DNA of 64,000 nucleotides from Lithospermum erythrorhizon (GCA_019722365.1 JADFUC010001387.1:1-64000); one strand, 5' to 3'; counted from the stretch's first letter, positions 1-13,359 are shown. The notes: generated by a model not told the origin, from the sequence alone. Translations and numbers: made by a program.

Positions 1-873
1 ATGTTGTGCTTCGTTCAGTTACGTATTGCTCTTTCAAGTATTCCGATATGAGATGCTCCAATTCTGAGATGGTTCGTAATACACTTTCAGATCCGCTCCG
101 GACATGATGCCTTTGGATTGGTATAGCTAAAGGTCTTTGCTTTCGAGGACTCAGTACACGCATCTGACTAATCCTCCAATTATCTATCGCGACTTCAAAT
201 CCTCAAACATTTTACTTAGCCCAGGTAACAGCAAAGCTCTCGATTTTGGACTTGCAAAATTGGGGCCAGATAGGATGATTATGTGTCTCTGAGGTGATGA
301 GAACCTGGATATTGCGATTAGAGAATAATGCACATCTGGGGCAACTAGAAAATCGGATGTCTAGGTTCAAAGTTGTCTTGCTAGAGATCGTCAGCAGTAG
401 GAGAGCTGTGATAACACAAACTGTCTTGTTGTATGATGTGCAATAAGACACATTTTTCCTTTAGTTTATCATTGCACATCACTTTCTTATAGCAGTAGTA
501 GCTATATATGATGTAGTGGGATATATATCAAACACATTGAAAAGTTCACAAATATTTCTACCATGCTGATTACAAATACTCCGTATGTTGCCAGGGACGT
601 GACCTTTTCATCGTCTCTGCGAGGCAATGCCATATTTGAAGACAAAAGCAAGATTCAGTTGTGAGACCCGCACTAGAAGGGAAGTACCCAAAGGTCTATA
701 TCGAAGCCATTGCTTTTGCGGGTATGTCTCAAGATGAAGCACATACGCGACCTTTGATTGGAGATGTCGTTCTTGCACTTGAATATTTATCGATGGAACT
801 TGAAATAAGGGCGAGGCGAAAAGAAAGGTGTCGTAAAGGACAAATGAATGAAGTCCCAATGTCAGCGAATTGA
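1..873 (+). pseudogene. Remnant of a PBS1-like receptor-like cytoplasmic kinase (RLCK VII type), 3' half
   Basis: Three stretches read as a Ser/Thr kinase on the plus strand. Around 105-265 are LDW, the catalytic loop [12 protein letters not shown] and then DFGLAKLGP. Around 290-420 are degraded activation-loop and subdomain IX remains (KSDV, then a VVLLEIVS-like stretch). At 590-800 is the C-lobe end, including DPALEGKYPK and RPLIGDVVLALEYL, typical of PBS1/PBL kinases. The family phosphorylates signalling partners at the plasma membrane in immunity and growth. The reading breaks repeatedly: a stop follows LDW near 128, another follows the DFG block near 290, and frames change between blocks. 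The N-lobe lies outside the window or is lost. Identity as an RLCK is secure. That it is non-functional is inferred from the stops; an intron near 430-590 cannot be excluded. Confidence 0.75.
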
Positions 874-2173
874 TTCAATTAAATCTTGATACATTGTGAG
901 GTTCAACAAGTCTCGTACAAGCTATGTGATAAAGAGAGAAACAGGAACCTTGAGACAAGATTTTGCTGAATCTTCAATACAAAGGAAATCAACTGGCTGA
1001 GGTTGATTTATGTAGATATTTGTCACATTGGGCATAGAAACCAACGAGAAAGAATGTGATGAGGAAAGAGAAGTTATGAGATGCAATTCTAGTTTCAATA
1101 AGATTCATTCCTAAATTATCTTACAAGCGTTTTTATATCTTGCAAGTACAAGAAACTCTATATATATAGAGAAATGTAAAGCTATGAAGTAAAATTATCT
1201 ATGTGTTTCTGATACCGAGACTCTTAGCGGTATGTTGGGTCCTTCTTTTTACGTAGTATCCCCAAGTTCTCCATGACTCCACTGCACTACTAGTCATAAA
1301 TCCATTATTATTATTATTTTTTTTTATAAAAACATGCGTCACGCCTGATGAGGAATGAGCACTTAGGGCGCTCTAAGTCGGAAGGCCTCTGGCTAGGCAG
1401 ATTCGATGTTAAGCCTTAAGATCCACTAAATTCTCTGATCTTCACTGTTTCACGTATAGATCCACTAAATTCTCTTCCAATCTTAACAAGTTCAGCCGTC
1501 GATCCGTCAGTTCCCTTCTCAACAATCCGGATATTTATGTTCCAATGTCAAAACATTACAAAATCAATTCCAAAACCTACCATGTTCAGCAGGAACTTAC
1601 GTGATGAAAGTCTCACTGAACAAATAAATAATAAAAACAATATAACAAGTTCAGAAAACAATAAATAAAAAAATGAGTTAAATTGTTTTCATCTCAACTA
1701 TTTATATGAAGATATTATCGTCTTTACAATTATTTATGCGGTGTAGTATGAACGAATATTGAAGTTGAAGATTGAAGTTGGAGTTGTGTTGTTTGTTTTG
1801 TATTTAAAGATAACAGTCCAATACATTTTCCCTAAATTGATTTGGGATAATTGAGTTAGGTTTAGGGATTTAATTAGTTAGTGGAATAGTGAGGTGGCAC
1901 ATTTTTAATTGTCGTAAACCTCCTATTGGGCTGTATATATAGGTGGATGACACAACACCTAACTAACTAATTCCATAACAACTTTTCTGATCTTTGACTT
2001 TCAGTTTCTGGTCAACTATTCTCTCAAACACACACATTTACACACAGTGCAGATTTCGAAGCTAAATTGAGCTCCATTAATGGCGATTTTGAGTTTTCTT
2101 CTTCTCGATGCTTCAATTAAGTAATTTCCGCATAGTAATAATGTTGACGGAAGGTGCAAGAGCCTTCCCCTCT

Positions 2174-2464
2174 TAATGCTCTCAATCATAAAAAGATTGT
2201 CGCATTTGGTGCAATAGTTGATTTTTTTTTACTTTTAATGTGACACTTATATTTGTTTGAATCGATATATTATCAATATATTATATTTTTCAACATCTTT
2301 CTTATTCAGCTTAATAATTTTGATTAGTCGAAAGTTTTGGATGTCAATTAAAATTATTATGTTAATTCAAATCAACGTTTTGGATGTCAATTAAAATTAT
2401 TATATTTGTTAATCTTTTATCATGAAAAGGTAAACTTGATCATCTTTTAGAAATGGAGGGAGTA
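2174..2464. mobile_element. Degenerate Stowaway-like MITE
   Basis: The right end reads GGAGGGAGTA followed by TA. The left end near 2,174 is a decayed inverted counterpart (TGCTCTCAATCATAAAA), matching the usual Stowaway (Tc1/mariner) terminus type and a TA target. It has no coding capacity and is about 290 bp, the normal size for the class. The left end is poorly preserved, so the boundary is approximate. Confidence 0.4.
2334..2403. repeat. Exact 27-bp direct repeat, 43-bp period
   Basis: The block beginning GTTTTGGATGTCAATTAAAA occurs at 2,334-2,360 and again at 2,377-2,403 without mismatch. It lies inside the MITE-like element, so it is probably a local slippage duplication. Confidence 0.85.
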
Positions 2465-3443
2465 TAACTTAAGGTTGTAATCACACTCACATAGCAAACG
2501 TCATTAGTTTGATCCGTCCGACTTTGGAAAGTTAGGACTTCATTTCAAATATCAAGTAGAAACAAATCCTAAATTTAATTCTAACAATTTGAAGGCATGA
2601 AGTTCCTACTGAGTGATTCCCTACTTTTGTTATTGCTAAACCATTTTTTGTAATTTGCCTTGAAATTTGATTTATCACGTGTTTTTCTTTAAATAATCAA
2701 GCTATTTAAAAAAAGGCAGGAATGAGAGTACAATTTACATTGTCTTAGTCTTAGTTACGCAATTCTAAAATGTCTACATTATATACAGTACGACATTGAG
2801 CAAGATAACATCGAGCGAAGAAATGCAAAACACAATCGGGGTACTAATAATGGGGATCAATGATTGAGGTTCGATTTTCGACTTTTCCTCAAATGAAGAT
2901 TGCTCTTGGCATCATCTTATGCTTTCATCATTCATTAATTAAGCGGCAGGTCAACCATTGATTCCGATTGTTGTTTTTCGACAATCCTATAGCTGCATCG
3001 GCTTCACCTCAGCTTTTCCTCATAGGCAACTACTCTTCTACTGCAGTACCCATGGCTAACTGATTGGATGGTATTCAACAGACACTCTTTTAGGAGGAAG
3101 CTTGAGAAGAATGAAACCTGAGGGCGATGGAAAGATCTCAACAAAATATAATGGAAAATGGCAAATAACGCGCTATAGGTAAAAATGCGAAGAGAATGTT
3201 TTATAATCGAGGTGGTATATCTTTACTAGATAATATGTAACTGGATGTCGAGCCATTGAGTGATACATTCGAGTCGAAAGGAAGACACCATGACACATGG
3301 GACATGTTGATTATATATCATCGGTCGGATCACAAACATAAAATTCACTTTGCGTGAAGAGCTGTGATGCAAGGGATATTAGAACTTACAACAAAACACC
3401 TAATGAGCAAACAAGCAAAGCATATAGCTGTCACAGATCCAAC

Positions 3444-5448
3444 CAGGGCCGGTCCTGACATTTTCGGGGCCCTAGGCGAAATTAAAAAATGAGCCCCCTA
3501 ATATAATCAATAAATTTGTATTTGATTGTTCACTGCCTACTTAAGCGAGTCGTAGTGATTGGGGTATAAATAGCTCCTTTTGCGATTCAACTAGTTTGTA
3601 TCTTCTTTAAATTATACAATTAAGAATGTAGAATTTGTAATAAAATAATACATAACAATCAAATTAAAGGAAAAGTATCACTTTGATCGATTTATAGAAA
3701 TTGAATGACAATAGCAGTGCTTGATAGTGTCAATTAAAATATGATAATTGATTATTGATATTTTGATTTCAACTTCTTGCCTTTCAAATTCAATTTGCAT
3801 ATGCATAACATGGTGTTTCAACTATTTTCTATTTTCTAGTCTCTACTCTCTCTAATTAACCATAATTCAATGAAATAAACAATACATTGAATGAAGTTTA
3901 ATGTCCAACTCCAATAGAAAGAAAAGAAGAAACAAAACATTGAATTTGTTATGGAAATAATGGATGTCTTGATTTGTCAACCAAGTTGTCTTGTTTAGTA
4001 AGAAAGAGATAGCTTGATTAAGAAAAAAGTAGACTACTTGTTTACCAAGTTATACCATATGTATTGTATATTGAAGCCTATAAATAGGCACTCTTTGTTG
4101 ATGGAAAATACTATGGATATATGGTATAAATACGCATCCATAATTCCGGATATCTTAAAAGTGCTTACTACATTTATTCAACATGATATATGAGCAGTAC
4201 TCTGATCTGCGGCGGAGTAAATTCCACCCAAATTCTACACGCTACAAATTCTATGAAGGCTTCTAGAACTCACTGTTGTAATATCAATCGTGATATCTCT
4301 AGTGCGCACGGAGGTTGAATCAATGTAGATTTATCTTGTAATGTGAGGATGAATAACCAAAAACCCAGGACTTCTTGGAGAATTTTGACGAGGGATTAGC
4401 TATTTAGGGTTTTTTTTTATGAAAAAGCTTTCACTTAGTATGTCATAAAAACCTAAAGTTTGCTTATATAGGGTTAGGACTGAGCAAACCAATAAGTAAC
4501 CCGTTAAGTATTAGCTTGACTCGTTAACTCTACATTAGCTCGTTAAGACACTAATGAGTTGCTAATGGGTTGAACTATTTAGTAGTTTAATTAAATAATG
4601 AGTCAACTCATCAATAATCTTTCAAGTTATTGATAAATACTAGAATACTAGAACCAATTAAATAACTATTTAATTGATTCTATTTGTTCAATCGATATTC
4701 TACATAAAATGTAGAACTCTTGTAATTGAGAAATACATTTCTCAATTATATAGTTCTCTTTAATTTCATACATGAAATATAACTCAATGTCACTATATGT
4801 GTGTGACCTTCTAGGCTCAGATAATGGTAAGTTGTATAATAATAATAATTGACCAATTATTATTATAACGATTAATGAGTAACATCTAACTGTCGCTCGT
4901 AAACCCCTTAAATTATCGCTGAGAGCCTTTCTGTGTAATATCTGATTCTTAAGTTGAACACTAAGTTCAATTACTAAGTTGAACACTAAGTTGCGATAAT
5001 CACATTTAACTCAAGCTGGTAAATGAATTGATACCTGATTGTCGTGGGCATAATAAATGGAATCGATTCTCATTGATTTCAACACTTGTAATGTATTGAA
5101 TATCAAACAATAGAATTCCCCTCATTTTTCTTATTCTGCAATACATTCGTTGTTATAGTTATATTCATAACATAATTGAATAATAAAAGAATTGAGTAAA
5201 TTAAGTTGATTGAATACATTTAATATGTGGACATTTAGATTAGTTAGGCTATTAAAGGATTGATTCAGATGGATTAATTTATTTAACATTTAGTTAGCTA
5301 TTGAGCTTCTTGGCGTGTTGGGGGGCTTTGCTGAAAACTTTTGGGTTAAGCACTTAAAATATAGTTATATGGACTAATGAAATTTTAAAAATATGGGGCC
5401 CTCACGGGATGGGGCCTGCCCACCCTGCCCTGGGCAGGGCCGGCCCTG
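3444..5448. mobile_element. Non-autonomous hAT-superfamily element with 8-bp target duplication
   Basis: The termini are inverted: the left end starts CAGGGCCGGTCCTG and the right end, read inward, is CAGGGCCGGCCCTG (13 of 14 identical). Both are flanked directly by the same 8 bases, GATCCAAC, at 3,436-3,443 and 5,449-5,456. An 8-bp target duplication with a CAGGG-type terminus is characteristic of hAT elements. The 2,005-bp interior has no transposase reading; half of it is a later solo LTR insertion at 4,099-5,084. Without that LTR the element would be about 1.0 kb, so it depends on a transposase supplied elsewhere. Confidence 0.88.
4099..5084 (-). mobile_element. Solo copia LTR nested in the hAT element (family A)
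   Basis: The sequence matches, end to end, the two LTRs of the copia element at 36,204-44,817. It starts TGATGGAAAATACTATGG, includes the TATAAATAC stretch and the AATAATAATAATTG block near 4,840, and ends TTTCAACA. Its 986-bp length agrees with the 978-985 bp of those LTRs. Flanking 5-mers are TTTGT (4,094-4,098) and CTTGT (5,085-5,089), a plausible target duplication with one mismatch. No internal region is present, so it is a recombination product. It is cleaner than the copies in the centre of the window. Confidence 0.75.
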
Positions 5449-5456
5449 GATCCAAC

Positions 5457-7970
5457 CTGCACCAATTAGCATTTCTCAGATCAAATAGGTTGGTTACATG
5501 ATCGATGTATCACCCGAGTGACAAGGTCTAGCAAAGTTGAAGTAGTTAACTTCACTCATGGTCAAATATACTTGTATTTGTGGCATGGTAAAAAATAGTA
5601 CTACAACGATTTTCTGTTTAGGGTATAAGGCCATCACCCAATTGAGACGCATAGATATAACATGAAGTTAATTCAACTGTTACAAAATCCAAAGGATCTG
5701 CATACTTCAAATGCATTCATCAAGGTGGAAGCAAGGATCATCCCAAATGATGTCTCATCAAGAAAAGAAAAATATATGCAGGTGCATGGACGATACTTTT
5801 GTGTTTTTTATAATTTAATCATAAGGATTAAGCTACACATATTGAATTGGCTTTAGCTGCAATTCATACCTAATCTAGCAGGACTACTTCTTTCAAGGTC
5901 AAAGTTTTAACTATATTTTCATTTGCATTGCCTAATTCGTAACTCCTTTTCCATATATCTATTTTGCATAAAATGAAACCTAATCTTTAACATTCTAACC
6001 TCGTGAAGTTCCTTTCTTTTTCCTTTAGATTCAATAGGAAACCGTCTTAGCTTGCTAAATAACTTGAAAGTACATACATATAAGCTAGTGAAAACAGAGT
6101 CCAACATGCAAAAAAAGGGACATTTAACTAGAGAAGCAGAATATGTGTAGTAAACCTGTATGAAATATATTCCGCTGTTGATTGAAATGAAGTAACACCT
6201 AAGCTTATCTGTCGGCAAACTTCTAGCCTGAAAAATTTCAAACCTGAAGAGGTTAGAAGAAAATCATCTTCCCAAAAACAAGTGGATGTGACAGATACCA
6301 TATTCAAGGGCTTGCCTGGTAGTATATTTCAGCCCAGAATAGGACAAGTGTATATGTCGAGAAAAATAGAAATCCCGGAAGATCCAATAAAATTAATGTC
6401 AGCACCTGAAGTAAGATCATTACAATAAGTGAAACTGTCAATTCTTCCAATTAAAACAAAGGCAGGATTCGAGCATTTCAGGTGCCATAATCAATCAGGA
6501 TCTCAAGCATCTCAAGCTTCATGAATTTATATAAGTGAGAAATGTAATTTTGATATTATGAGAATCTTCCAGGCTATATTTATGCATTGATGCTTTTCTT
6601 CTCAGATTTAGAACCAAGTGGGGCACCTGGAGCGGATTTTGTAGTTTGGATCAATTTTGACCGATTTTTCAACATTGATTTCTGCTTTAATGTTTTGACT
6701 CTCAAAATTTGGCTTAGTGATATACAATTTAGGAAAACTTTGAGTAATTTAAATTGTGTAATCTTAGATTAGCTGAATCCTTAAATAGAAATCAAGTTTT
6801 AGTATATTCATTTAACCTATTTATCTAAATTACACTAATATGTTCTCTTTCTTATCAAATAGTATTATTTTTTCAGGATGATCATCTACATCTTTTCAAT
6901 GTTTTCATAATTTTGAAATTTATACAACATCTTGGTTACATCATGACCTACTTAATATCGAGTATATGATATAAAACATTCGAAACGCAATATATTAGGG
7001 AACACTTCTACAAAGAGGACAGGAAGAAATTATTTTCAGTATTTTCTCTCTTGTATCACTTTTTATTTTGCAAATATTGATTGTTAATAATAAAATATAT
7101 CTAATATTTGTAATTTTGTACCAAATGAGTAATGAGTAGTTACCACCACCTATACCAACTAAAAACATAAACTTTTAGGCTTTAGCTAGGTAGAACCGTA
7201 GAAGTGTAGAACTATACTCCCATAGTCAAATGAAACAGATTATTTAAATGATAAGCGTTTTGTATAAGATCAAAACTATATTTTAAATGAAAAATCATAT
7301 TGAAAATATAAAAGATACATTGATTGTAAAGAGGAGTTAAAATAACTATTATAAAAAAGTAAAAATTTTTCTAACAATATATTTTATATTTAAAGAACAT
7401 GCAACAGCCTTACGTGCGAAAAATGGTTAAACTTTGAGCACCTCCCTCATCAACGTGGTTTCTTTTCTAAATATTTGTTTCCTTCTCAAATTTTAATATG
7501 ACTTCCCTGCAAACACCTCCTTTGTGCACATGGAACAAACTGATAAATCAATTGAACATTTCCAGTGATCCAGTCCTTCAGGTAAAAAAAGGTTGAAAGG
7601 AAAAGTAATACATAACTTTTACTTAAATCAAAATTCATATTAATATTAAATTATACAACAAATTCTAATATGAGTATTTAATATATTTTTCACCAAATAT
7701 TATACAATATATATTAAAATAATTAAATCTCAAAAATTTTAAAACTAACAACCAAAAAATCAAAACCAAACAACTCACATGGAGATAGTAGAACATACAC
7801 AAACATATTTGAGTTCAACATTAAAAAGTCGACCATTCAAATTAAAATTCAAAACAGAACAATATTTTTGAGATGGAAGGGGAGTAATAAAGAAGAGAAA
7901 TTAAGAAGCTTGGTCAAAATCAACATTTTAGCATTAATCAAATTAATCATATTAATAGTAAATAGATACA
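5457..7970. other. AT-rich intergenic DNA
   Basis: Several ORFs of 60-100 codons occur by chance. None shows a recognisable domain or a gene-like neighbour. I see nothing else in it. Confidence 0.5.
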
Positions 7971-8865
7971 GAGGTGTTTCCACAACTTATTTTTGTCAAA
8001 ATCAACCATAGTTGATTTGGCTAAATGAAGTGTTTGACTAACATTTTCAAGGTGTAACTTATAAGTTGAAATCAACTCTATACATTTAAAATAAAAAAGT
8101 AACAATTACTTTTCTAACTTTTGTTCAACTTACAAGTTGGTTTGATTAAGTTAAATCTACTTCAATCTCTGCCCCTTAATATTTAGTTTTATACCTTTAT
8201 TTATCATCTATTTAATAGTCATAAAGATATACTTTTAGTTGTTCAATCTTCAAGATTTTACTTTTATTGAAAAGATAAAAAATAAATATGTATTTTAGTC
8301 ATAAAATATAATTTTTAGTTACACTATTTCATTCTTTCAAATATTAAATTACTATTTTTTTTAGAAGTAAATTTTATTATTAAAGTGAGAATACATCATC
8401 ATGGGGGCATACCCCCGTAACCCTTCCTATTTGTCAAAAATACAATGCGGAAAACCCCAATCTATACTCACTATCCAATTCAACTTTGTTCTGGGAATCC
8501 TTCTCCAACTAATAACCCTATCAAACAATAAATGTAATATTTACACATTGAAAAGTGGATAGTATCGGGGTCACTGGCAGGATTGTTGAATATAGCTATT
8601 TCTCTCCTTCAAAATGTTGTACATCACATGTAAAAGCAGTTATTGAGACTATAAAGATAATAAAAAAGTGACATATAAATGAGACATACTTACAAATCAT
8701 TTTACCCTTCTACAATTCAAAAAAGATTCTTCATCAACTCTATAAGTTATTAGGCTAAACAAGTCAAAAATAAATTTGACAAAGTTTATAAGTAACTCCA
8801 TTGAGGAGTGACTTATGTTGCATCATTACTATAAGTTAAAAAAATAAGCTTAACCAAACACCCTC
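7971..8865. mobile_element. MITE-like element with imperfect ~30-bp terminal inverted repeats
   Basis: The left end reads GAGGTGTTTCCACAACTTAT. The right end, read inward, is GAGGGTGTTTGGTTAAGCTT, and both run on into a T-rich then ACTT stretch. Short internal palindromes (ACTTATAAGTT type) occur on both sides. A GTGTTTGG terminus is common in plant hAT-type and other MITEs. No clear target duplication was found and there is no coding content. The call rests on the terminal similarity only. Confidence 0.5.
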
Positions 8866-9199
8866 ACATAGATTCTTCCATGTCATATCAGACCTTAATT
8901 CGCCTCGAGTCAGACGCCTCGAGGTCGGAGTCATCATCAACCTATATATCCGAGTCACCCACAATGATTGCTGACATGGAAAATCACTGCTTGAAAACCA
9001 GTCAGAACTCCGACACGCTGGATAACAAAGAAATAGTTCTAAAAACCGAAAAACATTTCCATTACCTAGGAGTTTGAATCCATCAGTACTATCTAAATTA
9101 AACCTTATAATAGAACTTCATAAAAGTTCCAAACCAAAATACCTATGAAGAAGTAATACATTTTCCAATAATTGTAACTCAAAACAACATCAAATCGAG

Positions 9200-11330
9200 C
9201 ACACAAGAAAAATGAACGAGAACAATTGATTTAACGGCCGAGATCCTAGTCAATTGCCTCTCACTCTAAATAAAATCACCGGATACTCACGAATCCGCCA
9301 ACCGCCTAAAAGCGGGCCTCCCATCAATCAAGCGGGAAAGGGTAAAGCTTCGACAAAATTTTAGTGGAAACGAATCACCCATTTGGTAATTCATCGGCGC
9401 ATCCGAACGTATACAATGGCGTGATAAATGTATATGTAAGCGTAATGAGTTTATAGATGCGGATGTAAATGCATTTGTACATATATAATACGTAAAATAT
9501 GCTAACCACCCGCTGCATCAGCAATGTGGTTAACCATCAACAAATGCACACGTTTATAGAAAATTTAACTTACGTTAACTCAATGTGTCATGTTCCATAT
9601 CACATAAACCAAACAAGTAAACTTAAAGAAATATCACACACCAATGCTCATACTACTTAAATTGGCTAAAATAACTTACAAAATGGAAACCACAACAACC
9701 TCACATAAACAATCCATCCTTTTCCAAGTGTGCCCACCCCTTCTAACACCCAACAACAACATATCCTTTTCCCAGTGCTCAATTCCTTCAACAATCTGAA
9801 CATCGCCATATCCTTTTCCTAGGCTCACAAATCACACATACAATGTCAAACATACAACCATCACGCAATAGTCTTAGCAAATGAAAGCATCCATAACACA
9901 CAATACAACAAATTGCATAAAACCTATACTAAACATAGATATACCCTGATACGCCCATAACACAAATATACTCAAACATTATACACTCAACATAAACATA
10001 CTAAAAAATTATTACACGTAAACACAAATATACTCAAACATAAATACCGTCCAATAAACACACCATACCCATCTAACGCCACTCACCATACAAGTCAACA
10101 TTTTACGGGCCCCACAACTATACACGTATAAGTTCATAACACGGATACATTGTCGCAACCAGCCTTACCATACAACACACACTCAAACATAAATAAGATA
10201 ACAAACGAGTGATTGTAAATCCTACCTTGGCTAGTACCTAATTTAGCGCCTGCTAGCTCAATCGACCTCATCACTGCTTCCCTAGTGCACGTCCCGAGTC
10301 CGAATGTAAAACATTTCGAAATATAATCACAACTCAGAACTACTAAACCTCTATCCTAATTTAAATACTCAGACTTTTAACCCATTTCAGCTTATAAATT
10401 CATAACCCCATTTAAAGATTACCAACCATGCTCCAATAACAATTTCGATGATTTCAACCTCACTACCTGACTAAACTATAATCTCCAAATTTATATCCCA
10501 TTCAAATTTCCAACCGATTTGTTTCCTTAACACTTATAATTCATAATTGTATCCCAAAACGCATCATGCCAATTCAACGGTCCACTAACTTATTTACATC
10601 AACCACCACATATTTTAGCGGTAAAGTCAACCAATGTATTATCTTAAAGTAAACAACTATACAACATTTCTAAAGTCGGTAGGACAATTAATTCGTTAAT
10701 AATATATCCAAAATCCACAGTCAACCTAAAACAAAAGTCAACGGCCCTAAAACATCCGAATTTCTCTACATCAAACACAAATATTTCAACCTAATAATAA
10801 CTACCCCATAACTCAAGAATCACTTGAGCAAAATTCAAAATACCAAAAAGTCAACAACAACAAAGCTGGGGAGATTTCATACAAAATACTCAAAAATATA
10901 CACTTTTTACCTTGAACGACGAGGACGCAAGTAGTGAAATCCTTTCAAAAATTTTAGCTCCAAGTTGAGATTCTAGTGAGAAAATTGAAGAAGAAAAATC
11001 AAAAAATAATTTATGACCTTTACGGGTTTGGCACGGAAGCCGAGAAGAGAAGAAAAGGATTGGTTTGGGGTTTTGCCAAACATGTCTCTTAAGTCGGTCA
11101 GCCCATTAAATTTCCAAAATTATGAAAAAGTCCGCACGCGCAATCTTCTATCAAGTTACGCTTAACTCAGTTCGACAACCAACTCCTAACATATCCACAA
11201 CGGACATAAATATTTACTGGTTTCAAATTTACGTAAATAAATTGACAATTTCACATTTCCAATTCTATTTCATTAATCTAGACGTTATCGTTTTTAATAT
11301 ATGAAGTCAAAGATATTTTACATCAAGTCA
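9200..11330 (-). mobile_element. Candidate LTR of a Ty3-type retrotransposon, minus orientation
   Basis: The plus strand is strikingly CA-rich and T-poor for 2 kb, with no coding. Read on the minus strand there is a TCTTCTTC-rich leader (about 10,930-11,000), a CAAGGTAAAAAG donor-like site near 10,905, and then a GTTGTTGTTGACTTT block. A similar order of signals occurs on the plus strand at about 28,140-28,300. I infer two members of one long-LTR class in opposite orientations. No PBS, polypurine tract or pol was seen, so the assignment is tentative. Confidence 0.35.
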
Positions 11331-12267
11331 AATTTGGATTAATGAAATATATTAAATGGCTCATTACACAACCTAATTTTTCTTATCTATTGTGAAGTCG
11401 AGTAGTGTTTTGTACTCTTCACTGGATCAATTTAAAACATATGTTATCAAATACTGCATACTATCCAATTCCCCTCACTATCGTTCTAATACCTCTAACT
11501 TCCTCCCATCGAGCTCCAAAGAGGACAAGATATGACTATGCCTTCAATACCTCGATTCTCTCACCTTGTCGCAAAACACCCCAAAGTAGAACTTCCATTA
11601 TACCCCCAGATAACCTCTGTTTCATCCTGAAACATTAGGCTGAGACCCCTTATATCCTCCCCAACCATCATCTATGAACCTCACTCAAAACAATGTCAAT
11701 CATAAGTCACAACTGGCATCGTAGATACTTTCCTCCAAGATCCAATCACAAAGGGATCCAATATCCTTTTATCCCTACGTTTGGGAGTTTATTCCTCTGA
11801 AATCATTGCCTGAAACATCTCAATTTTCACAATAAAGAACCAACATACCAAGAGGAAAAGATGATGACCTATGGCGAATGATCGTATCATGAACAATATT
11901 GCCTATTAAGCCCAAAAGATTTATGGGGAGGTTGTTCCTAAGATAATAGAGATGACCATTTGGGATTCCGGGACCCGAGAATCATTCGAGAATGTGCAAA
12001 AGATGCATTCATTAAACACCCGGAGAATGAACTTATCATCACCATCCAAAAAGTTCATCGTTCCGCCTAGAATGTCATTTCTACTATTACCGGGGGAAGG
12101 TAAAATTATTATTCAATAAATGCTTAACTTCCTCATAAAACGGAATATCCCCGGCTAGGTCTCAACTTTTGTATTATAAAAACCTACTTGACATTTAAGA
12201 TTGAACAACCTAGCAAAGTCGTCTTGGAAAAAACTTAATTCTCGGTCATCTTTACCCTACACAACCT
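11331..12267. other. No recognised feature
   Basis: Moderately AT-rich sequence between the candidate LTR and the PurL 3' flank. A 77-codon ORF at 11,405-11,638 has no recognisable domain and is not called. Confidence 0.4.
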
Positions 12268-12912
12268 AGCATATGATTTCATAATCCTGGCAGCGTTTAG
12301 CGATAACTATTTTATTCATTGTTGTATTTGTATATTTTGTAGGCACAGTCTTCTCCACCTACATAGTCCAAGGAGATTACATCAACAACAGAAGTGTAGG
12401 GAGAAAATATACCGAGCAAAATAAGAACCGTGCCACAGTGAGGACAAATGCAAAGACCCTTTTTTGTATTAGGTCACATTCTGAGACTAAAGCATAATTA
12501 GATCAATAACATTCTTGCAGGAGCAAAAGAGGTGGTACAAAGCGATATAGGGGTCACTAGATTCCGTGAACCTCCCCCGGAAGTAGTTAAATATTTCAAG
12601 GATTCTCGAATTATATGGAGATACTACACAGAAAGTAATAATGTTAATGTTAAGAAATTCAACGGCAGTAGGGCATGTTAATGTAATTATTACAGAGAAA
12701 GGAAATCATATGTTCTCTCATGTTACTCTCTAAATTCATTTTTCCATACAAGAAGAAGAGTGAAAGACGACCCATTATATGTATCAAAATACTAGTATGC
12801 AAATTGTAATATAATGGTTTTTGCTTACTGGAACAGACTTCTAACGTTGTGTGGAAGGACTTAATAAATGGAAATTATAAAGATTACAATGACTTGGGGA
12901 AAATTTCATACC
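12268..12912 (-). repeat. PurL 3' flank, inverted copy 1
   Basis: Read on the minus strand, this runs collinearly with 49,254-49,913 (plus) directly after the PurL C-terminus in both places. Shared landmarks, in order, are: a CAGTAAGC donor-like site, TCTTTCACTCTTCTTC, a GTAG acceptor-like site before TATCTCCATATAATT, a run around GTGGCACGGT, CTCCTTGGACTATGTAGGTG and TTATGAAATCATATGCTA. Similarity ends near 12,268. The donor and acceptor imply an intron in the 3' region, so the copies are genomic duplicates rather than reverse-transcribed ones. Confidence 0.8.
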
Positions 12913-13290
12913 TCAAGAACACCAATCTCTAGTATTTTGAAACATCCGCAACAATGGACTTGGACCTCTCTTATCTAGATTCCAGTTCTTTGGATACCAT
13001 GGATACTGCCACATCAAAAAGCATCGTTCTGGATAAATCATCATAGCAAGAAGTCTCCCATCCGAAGAACAAATGGCTCCAACACCCATGGGGGAACCAT
13101 TGAGATTAAATGGATAATGCTTAGTTGAATTATCATGTCATCATAGACTGACTTAGTCAAGAACATGGTTAAGATTCAATTGTCGAAATAATGCTCTTCC
13201 TACTTAAGCTAGACAGGCCATCCTCACTCAATTATAAAACATTAAACGAGAGATTCTTGAATTGTGACAGCGATTGACATTCAAATCATT
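12913..13290 (-). pseudogene. FGAM synthase (PurL) pseudogene, minus copy, C-terminal piece
   Basis: The minus strand encodes the end of the glutaminase domain of phosphoribosylformylglycinamidine synthase (de novo purine synthesis, plastid in plants). It contains a degraded FEC...SVTIQ-like start, then NGSPMGVGAICSSDGR, a PERCFLMWQYPWYPK block carrying the glutaminase-domain HPER region (here YPER, so the His is lost), and GPSPLLRMFQN ending in WCS and a stop at 12,913. This last 60 codons is open; the part before it is frameshifted. The upstream middle piece of the same copy is at 21,786-22,270. The retrotransposon at 13,937-21,785 lies between them, and roughly 350 residues are missing. 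Confidence 0.85.
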
Positions 13291-13359
13291 AGATTAGGTA
13301 TGAGTGAAATCCCCATTAAGATGGGTCCTTTATACCTAGGCATACCTACGCTTTGTCGA

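Larger units (their letters stand above)
874..3435. other. AT-rich intergenic DNA
   Basis: No coding region is recognised. It holds the MITE-like element at 2,174-2,464 and a short hairpin-forming stretch near 1,345-1,385. The rest is low-complexity AT-rich sequence. Confidence 0.5.

Noticed and set aside
1345..1388. Hammerhead-ribozyme-like core (CTGATGAG, a 6-bp hairpin, then GGAA)
   Set aside because: The second core box reads GGAA rather than GAAA, extra bases separate CTGATGAG from the hairpin, and no convincing stems I and III close it.
8400..8425. GGGGGCATACCCCC palindrome as a regulatory site
   Set aside because: Short isolated dyad inside a MITE-like element; no gene adjoins it.
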